Assembly (NCBI GenBank): GCA_942492625.1
Contig: CALOFM010000010.1
Location: 62,001-126,000 of the forward strand
From: Thiosymbion sp942492625
GTDB lineage: Bacteria; Pseudomonadota; Gammaproteobacteria; Chromatiales; Chromatiaceae
Direction of reading: 5' to 3'
Length of the DNA: 64,000 bases
The notes beneath the pieces were generated by a model. The model ran no database searches and had not been told where the DNA came from. It worked only from the letters and a program-made list of their open reading frames with translations. Position numbers and translations under genes: made by a program. This document shows positions 16,731-25,539 of the stretch, one piece after another. Within the stretch, counting starts at the first letter, position 1, and each line of letters opens with the position of its first letter.

Positions 16731-18515
16731 ATGATGCACAATATCCTCCCCTTCGACATGCTAGGCATGCTTGACATGAAACAAACCCCGGATGTTGCGA
16801 CCACCAATCCGGTGGATCGCCTGTTCCACGCCCGGCTCGGAAAGGCCACTTTCGGTCTCTCCCCCGCCTCGCTCATGGTTACCTACCTCGATTGGCTGGC
16901 ACACATCATGATCTCGCCGGGCAAGCAGGCGGAGCTTATGGAGAAGGTACGCCGAAAGACAACTCGGTTTGCCGTTTACGCCGCCAAGTCGGCCCTTAAT
17001 CCGGATACTCCCCCGGTCATCGACCCGTTGCCGCAGGATCATCGCTTCCGCAACGAAGCCTGGCAACGCTGGCCATTCAACCTGATCCACCAATCCTTTC
17101 TACTGAATCAGCAGCTTTTTTACAACGCGGTGACCGGTATTCGCGGCGTTTCTCGCCGCCATGAGCACGCCATGTGTTTTCTAACACGCCAAATGCTCGA
17201 TATTTTTTCACCTTCGAACTTTGTTCTCACCAATCCAGAGGTCTTGGATACCACGGTCCGGGAAGGTGGAAAAAACCTGTTACAAGGATGGATGAACTTC
17301 ATTGAGGATCAGGAACGGGCGCAGAGCGGAAAAAAACCGGTGGGCGCCGAAGCGTTTGAGGTCGGGAAGAATCTGGCGGTCACGCCGGGAAAGGTTGTTT
17401 TCCGCAACCGCCTGATGGAGCTCATCCAATACGAGCCGACGACCGAACAGGTATACAAGGAACCGATCTTGATGTTGTCGGCCTGGATGATGAAGTACTA
17501 CATCATGGACCTGTCGCCGGAGAACTCCATGGTGAAGTACTTGGTGGACCGCGGGCACACGGTATTCATGATTTCCTGGGTCAATCCGGGCGCGGAAGAC
17601 CGGGATCTGGATATGGAAGACTACCGCCTCCTGGGCGTGATGGATGCACTGAAGGCTATTAATAGCATCGTTCCGAAGACCAAGATTCACACCGCCGGCT
17701 ACTGCCTGGGAGGCATCATCCTCACCATCGCGGCGGCGGCCATGGGGCGCGACCATGACAACCGGTTGGCGAGCATGACGCTGCTCACGACCCTGGCGAA
17801 CTTCAATGATCCCGGAGAGCTTGCAGTCTTTATCGATCCCAGTGAGGTTTCCTATCTCGAGGACCTGATGTGGGAGCAGGGATACCTGGACCCGCAGCAA
17901 GCCGCAGGCAGCTTTCAGCTATTGCGCTCCCACGACCTCATCTGGTCCAAGATGGTGCGGGAATACCTGCTCGGTAAGCGCCAGCCCATGTTCGATCTGA
18001 TGGCCTGGAACTTCGACGGCACGCGCATGCCCTACCGGCAGCACTCCCAGCTGTTACGCCGGTTGTTCCTCAACAACGACCTGTGGGATGGACGCTATCG
18101 GGTCGGCGACCGTCCTATCGCCATCGGTGACATTCATACACCGATATTTGCGGTGGCGGCCACGAAGGATCACGTCGCTCCCTGGAAATCGGTCTACAAG
18201 CTGCATCTGCAAACCGATTCTGACGAGCTCACTTTTGTCCTGACCAGCGGCGGCCATAACGTGGGTATCGTCAATCCACCGGGGCCGAATGCACGCGACT
18301 TCCGTATGGCCACCAGTAAGGCCGGCGATCGTTACGTAGACCCGGATACCTGGCTTGCGGCCGTGCCGGAGCAGCAAGGCTCTTGGTGGCCGGCGTGGGA
18401 GGGGTGGCTCAGCAAAAGATCGTCGAAAAAGGTGGAGCCGCCGCCCATAGGCAATCCCCACAACGGCATTGCCCCCTTGGCCGATGCACCCGGATCCTAT
18501 GTATTGCAGCAATAA
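16731..18515 (+). CDS. phaC: Class I-like polyhydroxyalkanoate synthase
   Basis: A 594-residue polyester synthase that would polymerise (R)-3-hydroxyacyl-CoA. It has the long N-terminal domain of class I/II enzymes, including RFRNEAWQRWPFNLIHQSFLL. The cysteine lipase-like box GYCLGG has Cys325, and the other triad members are Asp480 in ATKDHVAPW and His509 in GGHNVGIVNP. The start is the first of two consecutive ATGs at 16731, with a weak ribosome-binding site. It heads a plus-strand run that continues with an AarF-like kinase and beta-oxidation-type genes. It is unlike the class III PhaC at 27896, so both are likely to be separate synthases. Confidence 0.9.
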   Translation: MMHNILPFDMLGMLDMKQTPDVATTNPVDRLFHARLGKATFGLSPASLMVTYLDWLAHIMISPGKQAELMEKVRRKTTRFAVYAAKSALNPDTPPVIDPLPQDHRFRNEAWQRWPFNLIHQSFLLNQQLFYNAVTGIRGVSRRHEHAMCFLTRQMLDIFSPSNFVLTNPEVLDTTVREGGKNLLQGWMNFIEDQERAQSGKKPVGAEAFEVGKNLAVTPGKVVFRNRLMELIQYEPTTEQVYKEPILMLSAWMMKYYIMDLSPENSMVKYLVDRGHTVFMISWVNPGAEDRDLDMEDYRLLGVMDALKAINSIVPKTKIHTAGYCLGGIILTIAAAAMGRDHDNRLASMTLLTTLANFNDPGELAVFIDPSEVSYLEDLMWEQGYLDPQQAAGSFQLLRSHDLIWSKMVREYLLGKRQPMFDLMAWNFDGTRMPYRQHSQLLRRLFLNNDLWDGRYRVGDRPIAIGDIHTPIFAVAATKDHVAPWKSVYKLHLQTDSDELTFVLTSGGHNVGIVNPPGPNARDFRMATSKAGDRYVDPDTWLAAVPEQQGSWWPAWEGWLSKRSSKKVEPPPIGNPHNGIAPLADAPGSYVLQQ

Positions 18516-18628
18516 CCAGCCGCGAAACCAAATCCCCGATCGCCACGACGGATCCGCGTCTCACGCTGGCATGTCTTGCCGCCAACGTGGCGTGGAAAGG
18601 TCTTCGCCGCAAATGAGGGCAAGAGCAA

Positions 18629-20131
18629 ATGACCAAAGTGAGCACGACGCTGGACGACCCCTGGGGCGTCGACATCAGGCCGTTGGTACCCGAAGTCTAC
18701 GCCGCCTACAGGCCCGTGGTCGCGGATGCCGTTGCCTTTTTCCTCCTGCATCTGTCGCCGGTCCGGCTTGCCGAAATCCTCAAGGAGCAACAGGAGCTCC
18801 CCGATGACGCGGGCATCGCTCAGCGACTGACGAAGCTGTTGTTCCACTGCCCCACGCTGCACAAGCTCGGGCAGGTTGTGGCACGCAACCAAAATCTGGA
18901 CCAGGATCTGCGCAGCAGGCTTCAAACGCTCGAATCCATGCCGGTGACGACTTGTGAAAATTCCATAAAGCAAGTGATATCGAGTGAGCTGAATCATGTC
19001 CCGAACGGCACGATTCAGCTCGGCTCGGCTGCTTTGGCTGAAGCCAGCGTCTCCGTGGTCATGCCCTTTTCATTGGCATCGGCGGAACCCGGCCTACCGT
19101 CGGACGGCGTGCTCAAAGTCCTCAAGCCAGGGATAGAGGAATCTCTGCACGAAGAGTTGGCAATATGGTCCGAGCTGGGCCATTTTATCGACGAACGCTG
19201 TGAATACTACAAGATCCCACCGCTGAATTACGCCGACTCACTGGCGACCATCCGCGAGCTGCTCGCAAGCGAAATTCGACTGGATCTAGAGCAGCAACAC
19301 CTGGCCCAGGCCGCCGAGTTTTACGCCGATGCAGAGAAGATTCAGATCCCCGGGCTGTTCCCCTTCTGCACACCGCATATAACCGCCATGGAACGCGTAT
19401 ACGGTACGAAAGTGACCGATACGGAGCAGCTTTCGGAGCGCCAAAGCCGACAGCTTGCCAATTCGGTAATCGAAGCACTCATTGCACGTCCGGTCTGGTC
19501 GACGAACGAGACGGCCCTGTTCCACGCAGACCCCCACGCCGGGAATCTCATTTTCACCGACGACGAGCGCCTCGCTATTCTGGACTGGAGCCTGGCGGGC
19601 CACCTCGGCAAGACCGAACGGGTCCACGTCATGCAGCTCGTACTCGGTGCGATGACCCTGGATGCCCCTCGCATTGCACGGGAAATCGATGCCTTGGCCC
19701 AAAGCCCCACCGACGAATCGGCACTGCGCCGCGTGGTCGACAAGGCACTGAAGAAGCTGTATGCAGGCGAGTTTCCCGGATTTCGCTGGTCGCAGTCACT
19801 CCTGGACGATGCCTCACTCTCGGCGGGCGTACAATTCGGCAGCGAGCTGCTCCTGTACCGCAAGAGTGTTCTGACCATCGAAGGCGTGGTGACGGACATT
19901 TCACGCAAGAGCTCGATCGACCGCGTGCTGCCGGCTGCCGCCGCCCGCCAGTTCCTGCGCGAGCTGACGGAGCGGGCCTTCACCCCTCCAGGCTCGAGGC
20001 ATTTCGGAACCCATCTCTCCAATTTGGACCTGCTGTCCCTGTATTGGGGAGGGCCGATGGCTGCGAGCCGATTCTGGACGCACCATTGGGAGAGGAGACT
20101 CACTGCCCTGATCGGCGGACGGGATGACTGA
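18629..20131 (+). CDS. AarF/ABC1/UbiB-family kinase-like protein
   Basis: A 500-residue atypical kinase-like protein. Seen: the lysine-bearing strand GVLKVLKPGIEESLHEEL, the catalytic-loop motif HADPHAGNLIF (His at residue 299) and LDWSLAGHL in place of the usual DFG-type metal motif (about 317-325). Family members assist ubiquinone synthesis or act as ATPases on lipid-like substrates, but this one is divergent and lacks the C-terminal membrane helices of UbiB. The N-terminal half is helical and not recognisable. It sits 113 bases after a PHA synthase and 3 bases before the badI-like gene, so it is probably co-transcribed with ring-degradation genes. Confidence 0.78.
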   Translation: MTKVSTTLDDPWGVDIRPLVPEVYAAYRPVVADAVAFFLLHLSPVRLAEILKEQQELPDDAGIAQRLTKLLFHCPTLHKLGQVVARNQNLDQDLRSRLQTLESMPVTTCENSIKQVISSELNHVPNGTIQLGSAALAEASVSVVMPFSLASAEPGLPSDGVLKVLKPGIEESLHEELAIWSELGHFIDERCEYYKIPPLNYADSLATIRELLASEIRLDLEQQHLAQAAEFYADAEKIQIPGLFPFCTPHITAMERVYGTKVTDTEQLSERQSRQLANSVIEALIARPVWSTNETALFHADPHAGNLIFTDDERLAILDWSLAGHLGKTERVHVMQLVLGAMTLDAPRIAREIDALAQSPTDESALRRVVDKALKKLYAGEFPGFRWSQSLLDDASLSAGVQFGSELLLYRKSVLTIEGVVTDISRKSSIDRVLPAAAARQFLRELTERAFTPPGSRHFGTHLSNLDLLSLYWGGPMAASRFWTHHWERRLTALIGGRDD

Positions 20132-20134
20132 TTA

Positions 20135-20953
20135 ATGCAAAAACCGAAGCTGACGAACCGGAGGTACGGAGAATTGGAATATCAAGACATCCTCTACGAG
20201 GTTGACAAGGGTATCGCCAGAATCACCATCAATCGCCCCGATAAGTTCAACTCTTTTCGCGGCATCACCTGCGAGGAGCTGATCGACGCATTCAATCGCG
20301 CGGGCTGGGATCGCAAGATCGGTGTCATCGTATTGACCGGGGCCGGAGATAAGGCGTTCTGTACCGGCGGAGACCTGTCTTCGCATGAAGGCGCCTATGA
20401 CGGCAGAGGCACCATCGGCCTTCCTCTCGAAGCTCTACAAAGCGTCATTCGCGATATCCCCAAACCGGTAATTGCGCGGGTGCAAGGCTATTCGATCGGT
20501 GGCGGCAATGTGCTCTCGCTGTTGTGTGATCTCACCATCGCCTCTGAGAAGGCGATATTCGGACAGGTGGGCCCCAAAATGGGCTCGGTGGATCCCGGTT
20601 TCGGCTGTGCCTTTCTAGCACGCACCATCGGCGAAAAGCGCGCACGCGAGATGTGGTATATGTGCTGGCGCTACTCGGCCGAAGATGCGTTTCGGATGGG
20701 CCTCGCCAACCGTGTGGTGCCGCATGAGACGCTGGACGAAGAGGTACAGCGCTGGTGTGAAGAGATCATGGAGCGCAGCCCCACGGCGTTGGCAATCGCG
20801 AAAAGGGCCTTCAATGCGGACACCGAGCACCAACGAGGGATCTCGGCGCTTGGCCTACAAGCGGTGGGCCTGTATTACGATACCGACGAATCCAAGGAGG
20901 GCGTCACCGCCTTTAAAGAAAAGCGCGCGCCGCAGTTCCGCAATTTTGTCTGA
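20135..20953 (+). CDS. badI: 2-Ketocyclohexanecarboxyl-CoA hydrolase (BadI type), crotonase fold
   Basis: A 272-residue crotonase-superfamily protein that closely follows BadI of Rhodopseudomonas palustris as I remember it: NRPDKFNSFRG, LTGAGDKAFCTGGD, YDGRGTIGLP, VIARVQGYSIGGGN, FGQVGPKMGSVDPGFG, SPTALAIAKRAFN and YYDTDESKEGV. BadI hydrolytically opens the ring of 2-ketocyclohexanecarboxyl-CoA to give pimelyl-CoA. MenB (naphthoate synthase) is the nearest alternative, but its diagnostic FDGGYG is here VDPGFG, as in BadI. No menaquinone genes surround it; CoA-transferases and hydrolases follow. Confidence 0.82.
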   Translation: MQKPKLTNRRYGELEYQDILYEVDKGIARITINRPDKFNSFRGITCEELIDAFNRAGWDRKIGVIVLTGAGDKAFCTGGDLSSHEGAYDGRGTIGLPLEALQSVIRDIPKPVIARVQGYSIGGGNVLSLLCDLTIASEKAIFGQVGPKMGSVDPGFGCAFLARTIGEKRAREMWYMCWRYSAEDAFRMGLANRVVPHETLDEEVQRWCEEIMERSPTALAIAKRAFNADTEHQRGISALGLQAVGLYYDTDESKEGVTAFKEKRAPQFRNFV

Positions 20954-21791
20954 CGCGTGCACGCTCGAAGCTTTCGACGTAACCCCGGGTAACGCTTTGC
21001 ATCTAGAAATCATAAGCCGCTCCCCGGCAAGTCCGACCCGGCACAGACCGCTGCTTTTCGTGCACGGCGCATTCGGCGGCGCCTGGATGTGGGACGAGCA
21101 TTTCCTGCCATATTTCGCCAAGAATGGTTTCGAGGCCCATGCGCTCAGCTTGCGCGGGCATGGCGAGAACGAAGAGCCGGGCTTCGTGCACGGAATCGGC
21201 TTGGCCGACTATACCGATGACCTGAACGAGGCCGTCCTTCACCTGCGCGATACGCCCATCCTCATCGGGCATTCCCTCGGTGGCGTGGTGGTGCAGAAGT
21301 GGCTGAAGCACTTCGAGGCACCCGGGGCGGTTCTCATGGGCTCCGGCCCCCCTCATGGCATGCTTCCATCAACGCTACGTATGCTGTTCCGCGCCCCGAC
21401 GCTGGTCATGCAAATCGCGCTGGCCCAAACCTTGGGGCCGCAAGTCGCAACGACGGAGGCCGCACGCAAAGTGCTGTTTTCCGACAGCGTGCCGGTCGAG
21501 ACGGTGAAACGGCACTTTTCCCGTGCCTCGGCGGAGTCTTTGCGGGTTGGGTTCGAGCTGGCTTTGCCCGATTTTCCGGGACTGAATTGGAACCGGGAAA
21601 TGCCGATCCTGGTCCTGGGTGCCGAAAGCGATTTCTTCGTATCGCCAACGATGGTGGAAGCCACGGCGCAAGTCTACGGCACGTCAGCGGAGATCTTCCC
21701 GGATATGGCCCATGCCATGATGCTGGAGCCCGGCTGGCAAGCGGTGGCCGACCGCATTCTGCGCTGGCTCGAGGAAAGCGTACCGGACTAG
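20946..21791 (+). CDS. Alpha/beta hydrolase
   Basis: About 281 residues. Family features: LLFVHGAFGGAWMWDE (oxyanion loop), LSLRGHGENEEPG, the nucleophile elbow IGHSLGGVV, VLGAESDFFVSP (acid) and MAHAMMLEPGW (His). The open frame extends far upstream inside badI with no sensible start; TTG at 20946, overlapping the badI stop by 8 bases, gives a full-length fold, and TTG at 20997 is the next candidate. Neither has a good ribosome-binding site, so the start is uncertain. Coupling with badI suggests action on a ring-cleavage intermediate or a thioester, but the family is too broad to name a substrate. Confidence 0.75.
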   Translation: MSDACTLEAFDVTPGNALHLEIISRSPASPTRHRPLLFVHGAFGGAWMWDEHFLPYFAKNGFEAHALSLRGHGENEEPGFVHGIGLADYTDDLNEAVLHLRDTPILIGHSLGGVVVQKWLKHFEAPGAVLMGSGPPHGMLPSTLRMLFRAPTLVMQIALAQTLGPQVATTEAARKVLFSDSVPVETVKRHFSRASAESLRVGFELALPDFPGLNWNREMPILVLGAESDFFVSPTMVEATAQVYGTSAEIFPDMAHAMMLEPGWQAVADRILRWLEESVPD

Positions 21792-21943
21792 AAGCTCTTT
21801 TGGACTTCCACTGTTTCCCCTAGGGCAAACCCGGATCCCATTCGGCGACCCGGCGGCGTATCCTTAATGATACCGAGGCTTTACGTTTCGACACCAAGTA
21901 TGATTCACTCGCGGACGCAACACTCCAGCGCAAAGGGTAGGCA

Positions 21944-23260
21944 ATGAGCCAGGAAAAGCAAAAATCGGGGGCGAAAGAATCCGAGCCGGGCACGGTAGAG
22001 GACGCCCTTACCGGGGATCCAGCGGGCGAGGAGCGGGGGCAACCCGCCGAAGAGCCAAAGGGGCTGCCGCTGGACGGCATCCGTGTCGTCGACGTCGGCA
22101 ATTTCGTCGCAGGGCCCTATGCGGCCTCGATCCTGAGCGAGTTCGGAGCCGAGGTCTACAAGGTCGAGTACCCGATCGCCGGCGACCCGATGCGGGCGCT
22201 CGGGACCCCCTCCCATCGCCAGGACTCCACCCTGTTTTGGCTGAGCGAAGCCCGTAACCGCAAATCGGTCACCATCAACCTGCGCCAGCCAACCGGGGCA
22301 AAGCTGTTTCGCAAGCTCGTCGCGAAGTGTGACGTGGTGGTAGAGAGCTTCCGACCCGGCACCATGGAGAGCTGGGGCGTGGGCTGGGACGCCTTGAACG
22401 CGGACAATCCGGGACTGGTCATGTTGCGCGTCACCGGCTATGGGCAGACCGGTCCGTTCAAAGACCACCGCGGTTTTTCCCACCTCGCGCACGCCTTTGG
22501 CGGTCTCTCCTTTCTGTGCGGATTCCCGGGGCAGACACCGACGATCCCCGGACCCAACCCGCTCGCCGACTACATGGTGAGCCTATATGGGGCGATCGGG
22601 ATCATGCTGGCGCTGCGCCACCGAGAAAATACCGGCCGCGGTCAGTACATCGACATCGGCAGCTACGAGGCCGTGTTCCGCCAACTGGATGAGATGGCGA
22701 CAGCCTACGGGGTCCATGGACGAATCCGCGAGCGCGAGGGGGCGGGAACCATCATCGCCTGTCCCCACGGACACTTCCGTACCAAGGACGACAAGTGGGT
22801 CGCGATCGCCTGCACCAACGACAAGATGTTCGCCCGTCTCGCAGAGGACGCAATGCAACGACCCGAGTTGGCCGCCGAGGGGACCTTCGGGTTGAAGGTC
22901 AAGCGGCTCGCCGCCCACCAGGAAGTTGACCGGATCGTGGGAGACTGGACGGCGTCCATGACGCGAGACGAATTGATGGAGAAGTGTCTTGCTGCAGGCG
23001 TCCCAATTGGCTCGCTGAATAGCGTCGCCGACATCTTTGCCGATCCCCACTACCAGGCACGCGGCAATCTTGTCACAATCGATGACCCTGACGTGGGCGA
23101 GATCACCGTTCCCGGGGTCCTCCCCCGGCTGTCCGAGACCCCGGGCCGTATCAACCACCTGGGTCCGTCGCTCGGGAACATGACCGATAAGGTGCTCGGG
23201 GAGCTGCTCGGAATGACCGCCGCAGAGCTCGCCGAGCTGCACAAGAATCATGTCGTCTAG
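21944..23260 (+). CDS. Family III CoA-transferase (CaiB/BaiF), first of tandem pair
   Basis: A 438-residue CoA-transferase that would move CoA between carboxylic acids. The first 40 residues are a polar, glutamate-rich extension. The fold then starts at LPLDGIRVVDVGNFVAGPYAAS. Landmarks: EVYKVEYPIAGDPMR, NRKSVTINLRQPTGAKLF, VVESFRPGTMESWGVGWD, GYGQTGPFKDHRGF, and LADYMVSLYGAIG with the predicted nucleophilic Asp209. It lies 17 bases before a clearly related second copy. Such side-by-side pairs often form heterodimers (for example the benzylsuccinate and malate CoA-transferases). Substrate inferred only from context: an alicyclic or aromatic acid. Confidence 0.85.
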   Translation: MSQEKQKSGAKESEPGTVEDALTGDPAGEERGQPAEEPKGLPLDGIRVVDVGNFVAGPYAASILSEFGAEVYKVEYPIAGDPMRALGTPSHRQDSTLFWLSEARNRKSVTINLRQPTGAKLFRKLVAKCDVVVESFRPGTMESWGVGWDALNADNPGLVMLRVTGYGQTGPFKDHRGFSHLAHAFGGLSFLCGFPGQTPTIPGPNPLADYMVSLYGAIGIMLALRHRENTGRGQYIDIGSYEAVFRQLDEMATAYGVHGRIREREGAGTIIACPHGHFRTKDDKWVAIACTNDKMFARLAEDAMQRPELAAEGTFGLKVKRLAAHQEVDRIVGDWTASMTRDELMEKCLAAGVPIGSLNSVADIFADPHYQARGNLVTIDDPDVGEITVPGVLPRLSETPGRINHLGPSLGNMTDKVLGELLGMTAAELAELHKNHVV

Positions 23261-23277
23261 ATCAAGAGGGTGTACCC

Positions 23278-24543
23278 ATGTCAGTCGCGAGTAAACAGAA
23301 GGAGAGAGCAGCTACCAGCGGCGATACCAAACCGGAATCGGAGCCACGCTTGCCGCTCTCCGGGATCCGGGTGATCGACGTGGCGACCTTTATCGCAGCG
23401 CCCTACGCCGCCGCGATCATGGGCGAGTTCGGGGCCGAGGTGCTGAAGGTCGAGCATCCCTTTGGAGGCGATCCCTGCCGCAACTTCGGCACCGCAACCA
23501 AACGCGGCGACACGCTCGCATGGCTCAGCGAGGCACGCAACAAGAAATCCGTAACCGTCGATCTGCGCACACCGGACGGAGCCGACATCTTCAAGAAGCT
23601 GGTCGCGGAGTCCGACATATTGTGCGAGAACTTTCGGCCCGGAACCCTGGAGAAGTGGGGGCTTGGCTGGGACGTGCTGCGCGAGATCAACCCGGGTTTG
23701 GTCATGCTGCGGATCTCCGGTTATGGCCAGAGCGGGCCGTACCGGGACCGGCCCGGCTTTGCCCGCATCGCACACGCCGTCGGCGGGTTGGCGTATCTCG
23801 CGGGTATGCCGCGGGAGACGCCGGTGACGCCGGGCTCGACCACGCTCGCTGATTACGTAACCGGCCTCTACGGGGCGATCGGGGTCCTTCTGGCGTTGCG
23901 CTACAAGGAGAAGACAGGCAAGGGACAGTATATCGATGCGGCCCTTTACGAATCGGTCTTTCGCCTCTCCGACGAGATGGTGCCGGCCTATGCCCTTTAC
24001 GGGACGGTGCGAGAGCGCACCGGCCCGCACAACCCGATCGCATGTCCACTCGGTCACTTCCGCACCAAGGACGACAAGTGGGTTGCCTTCGCCTGCACTA
24101 CAAACAAGTTGTTCGAGGCGTTGGCCGAGGCGATGGATCGTCCGGAGCTTGCCTCTTACGCCCTGTACGGTCGGCATCATAAACGGTTGGAGGCGCGACA
24201 CGAGGTGAACGAGGTAGTGAGCGCATGGTGCGGCTCCCTGACACGCGACGAGGTCGAAGCGAAATGCAATGCAACGGGGGCGCCCTATGCCCCGCTCGCG
24301 AACATCGCCGACATCTTCGGTAACCGGCAGTTCCACGCACGCCGCAACCTGGTTGCGGTGGACGATCCCTTTATGCAGGAGACCTTCATCGTTCCCTGTT
24401 CGCTGCCACGGCTGTCCGAGACACCAGGGAAGATCAACAGCCTGGGGCCAGCTCTGGGAGAGCACACGGACGAGGTCCTCGAAGACCTACTCGGAATGAG
24501 CGCTAGGGAGATCAAGCGCTTGCATGACAGCCGAGTGATTTGA
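23278..24543 (+). CDS. Family III CoA-transferase (CaiB/BaiF), second of tandem pair
   Basis: A 421-residue paralogue of the preceding protein, alignable throughout: LPLSGIRVIDVATFIAAPYAA, VLKVEHPFGGDPCR, NKKSVTVDLRTPDGADIF, NFRPGTLEKWGLGWD, GYGQSGPYRDRPGF, and LADYVTGLYGAIG with predicted nucleophilic Asp192. AGAGGG precedes the ATG at suitable spacing. Because both copies keep the catalytic Asp region, a heterodimer with two active sites or two separate enzymes are both possible. The 10-base gap to the next hydrolase supports one operon. Confidence 0.85.
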   Translation: MSVASKQKERAATSGDTKPESEPRLPLSGIRVIDVATFIAAPYAAAIMGEFGAEVLKVEHPFGGDPCRNFGTATKRGDTLAWLSEARNKKSVTVDLRTPDGADIFKKLVAESDILCENFRPGTLEKWGLGWDVLREINPGLVMLRISGYGQSGPYRDRPGFARIAHAVGGLAYLAGMPRETPVTPGSTTLADYVTGLYGAIGVLLALRYKEKTGKGQYIDAALYESVFRLSDEMVPAYALYGTVRERTGPHNPIACPLGHFRTKDDKWVAFACTTNKLFEALAEAMDRPELASYALYGRHHKRLEARHEVNEVVSAWCGSLTRDEVEAKCNATGAPYAPLANIADIFGNRQFHARRNLVAVDDPFMQETFIVPCSLPRLSETPGKINSLGPALGEHTDEVLEDLLGMSAREIKRLHDSRVI

Positions 24544-24553
24544 CCCTCGATTA

Positions 24554-25420
24554 ATGGCAAAGGAGCCGATCGAGCCTGACCGCAGGGGCTTCGTCCACCC
24601 CGAATCCAAAAAAAGGATCTACTGGGAATATTACGGGCCCGGTGGGCGAGAGCTGGTCTGCCTGCTAAACGGGCTGGCTATGCACACGGGATCATGGAAT
24701 TCCGTTCTACCCAGCCTGATCGACGACTACGATGTTCTGCTGTACGACTACGTCGGCCAGGGACGGTCCACGTCTGCCGACGAGCCCGTCTCTATTCCGG
24801 ACCTCGGCGACCTGCTCGTCCTCATCCTCGATCAGCTCCGAATAGACCGGCTTCACCTGTTGGGGATCTCTTACGGAGGCTTCGTAGCCCTGGATTTTGC
24901 TCGCCGTCATCAGCGCCGGCTCCACACCCTGGCCCTCTCCGGGATCCTTTTGAGCCATGAAGAGCTGTTCCGCATGTATCAGGAGATGTCTCTGCGGTTT
25001 TTTCGTGCGGGGGAAACAGGCTTCGAGCTCTACACCCATTACCTGTACGAGAAAATCTTCGGCGAAGCCTTTGTGCGCATTGCCGCGCCTTACCTGGAGA
25101 AGATGCGCCTGGCCTTTTATGAGCGTTACCGAAACCGGGTCCACAGCCTGATCCGTTTCACGAATGCCCAGGACCCGTTCTTCGAGCAACTCGAGGCGCA
25201 TTTGCCGGGTTTTGGCGCCGTAAGGACGCCGACCTTGATCCTAGCGGGCGATCAGGACCGAGTTATCCTGCCCGAGGTCCAGCGCAAGATCGCTGATATC
25301 CTGCCGGCCGCGCGATTCGAGCTCATCGAGGGCTCGGGGCATGTCGTCTATCTGGAGCAAAAGGAAATTTTCTTCGGCTTGCTGAAACGCCTTTTTCGCG
25401 CCAAAAGCGTCCAGTTCTGA
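24554..25420 (+). CDS. Alpha/beta hydrolase
   Basis: A 288-residue protein with the standard hydrolase layout: LVCLLNGLAMHTGSWN, LYDYVGQGRST, the nucleophile elbow LLGISYGGFVALDFA, the acid in LAGDQDRVILPEV and the His in GSGHVVYLEQ. A helical cap lies between strands 6 and 7 (about 150-215). It resembles C-C bond hydrolases, lactonases and esterases in roughly equal measure. It closes the plus-strand run that began at 16731; a large inverted repeat follows its stop immediately. Confidence 0.8.
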   Translation: MAKEPIEPDRRGFVHPESKKRIYWEYYGPGGRELVCLLNGLAMHTGSWNSVLPSLIDDYDVLLYDYVGQGRSTSADEPVSIPDLGDLLVLILDQLRIDRLHLLGISYGGFVALDFARRHQRRLHTLALSGILLSHEELFRMYQEMSLRFFRAGETGFELYTHYLYEKIFGEAFVRIAAPYLEKMRLAFYERYRNRVHSLIRFTNAQDPFFEQLEAHLPGFGAVRTPTLILAGDQDRVILPEVQRKIADILPAARFELIEGSGHVVYLEQKEIFFGLLKRLFRAKSVQF

Positions 25421-25422
25421 CC

Positions 25423-25480
25423 GCAAAACGACGCCGCCGCCCTTGCGGACGGCGGCGCGGACGCATCTTCGTCGTTTTGC
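25423..25480. terminator. Two-level inverted repeat between convergent genes
   Basis: Outer arms GCAAAACGACG (25423-25433) and CGTCGTTTTGC (25470-25480) are perfectly complementary. An inner GC-rich hairpin (CGCCGCCG with CGGCGGCG) lies between them. The structure starts 2 bases after one stop codon and ends 59 bases before the opposite one, and TTTT or AAAA tracts occur in the outer arms. It is a likely bidirectional terminator. Confidence 0.65.
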
Positions 25481-25539
25481 TCGCTCTCTGCCTGAAGCCG
25501 GTTTGGGGCTGCAGTGACGGGGGCCAGAGCTTCGAGGGG

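Noticed and set aside
20685..20945. Start of the alpha/beta hydrolase at 20685, making 368 residues.
   Set aside because: That extension lies wholly inside badI in another frame and shows no domain likeness; a start near the badI stop gives a normal-size hydrolase.
23281..24465. Minus-strand frame of 394 residues opposite the second CoA-transferase.
   Set aside because: It mirrors a strongly conserved plus-strand gene; composition rich in R, H and Q is typical of an antisense frame in GC-rich DNA.
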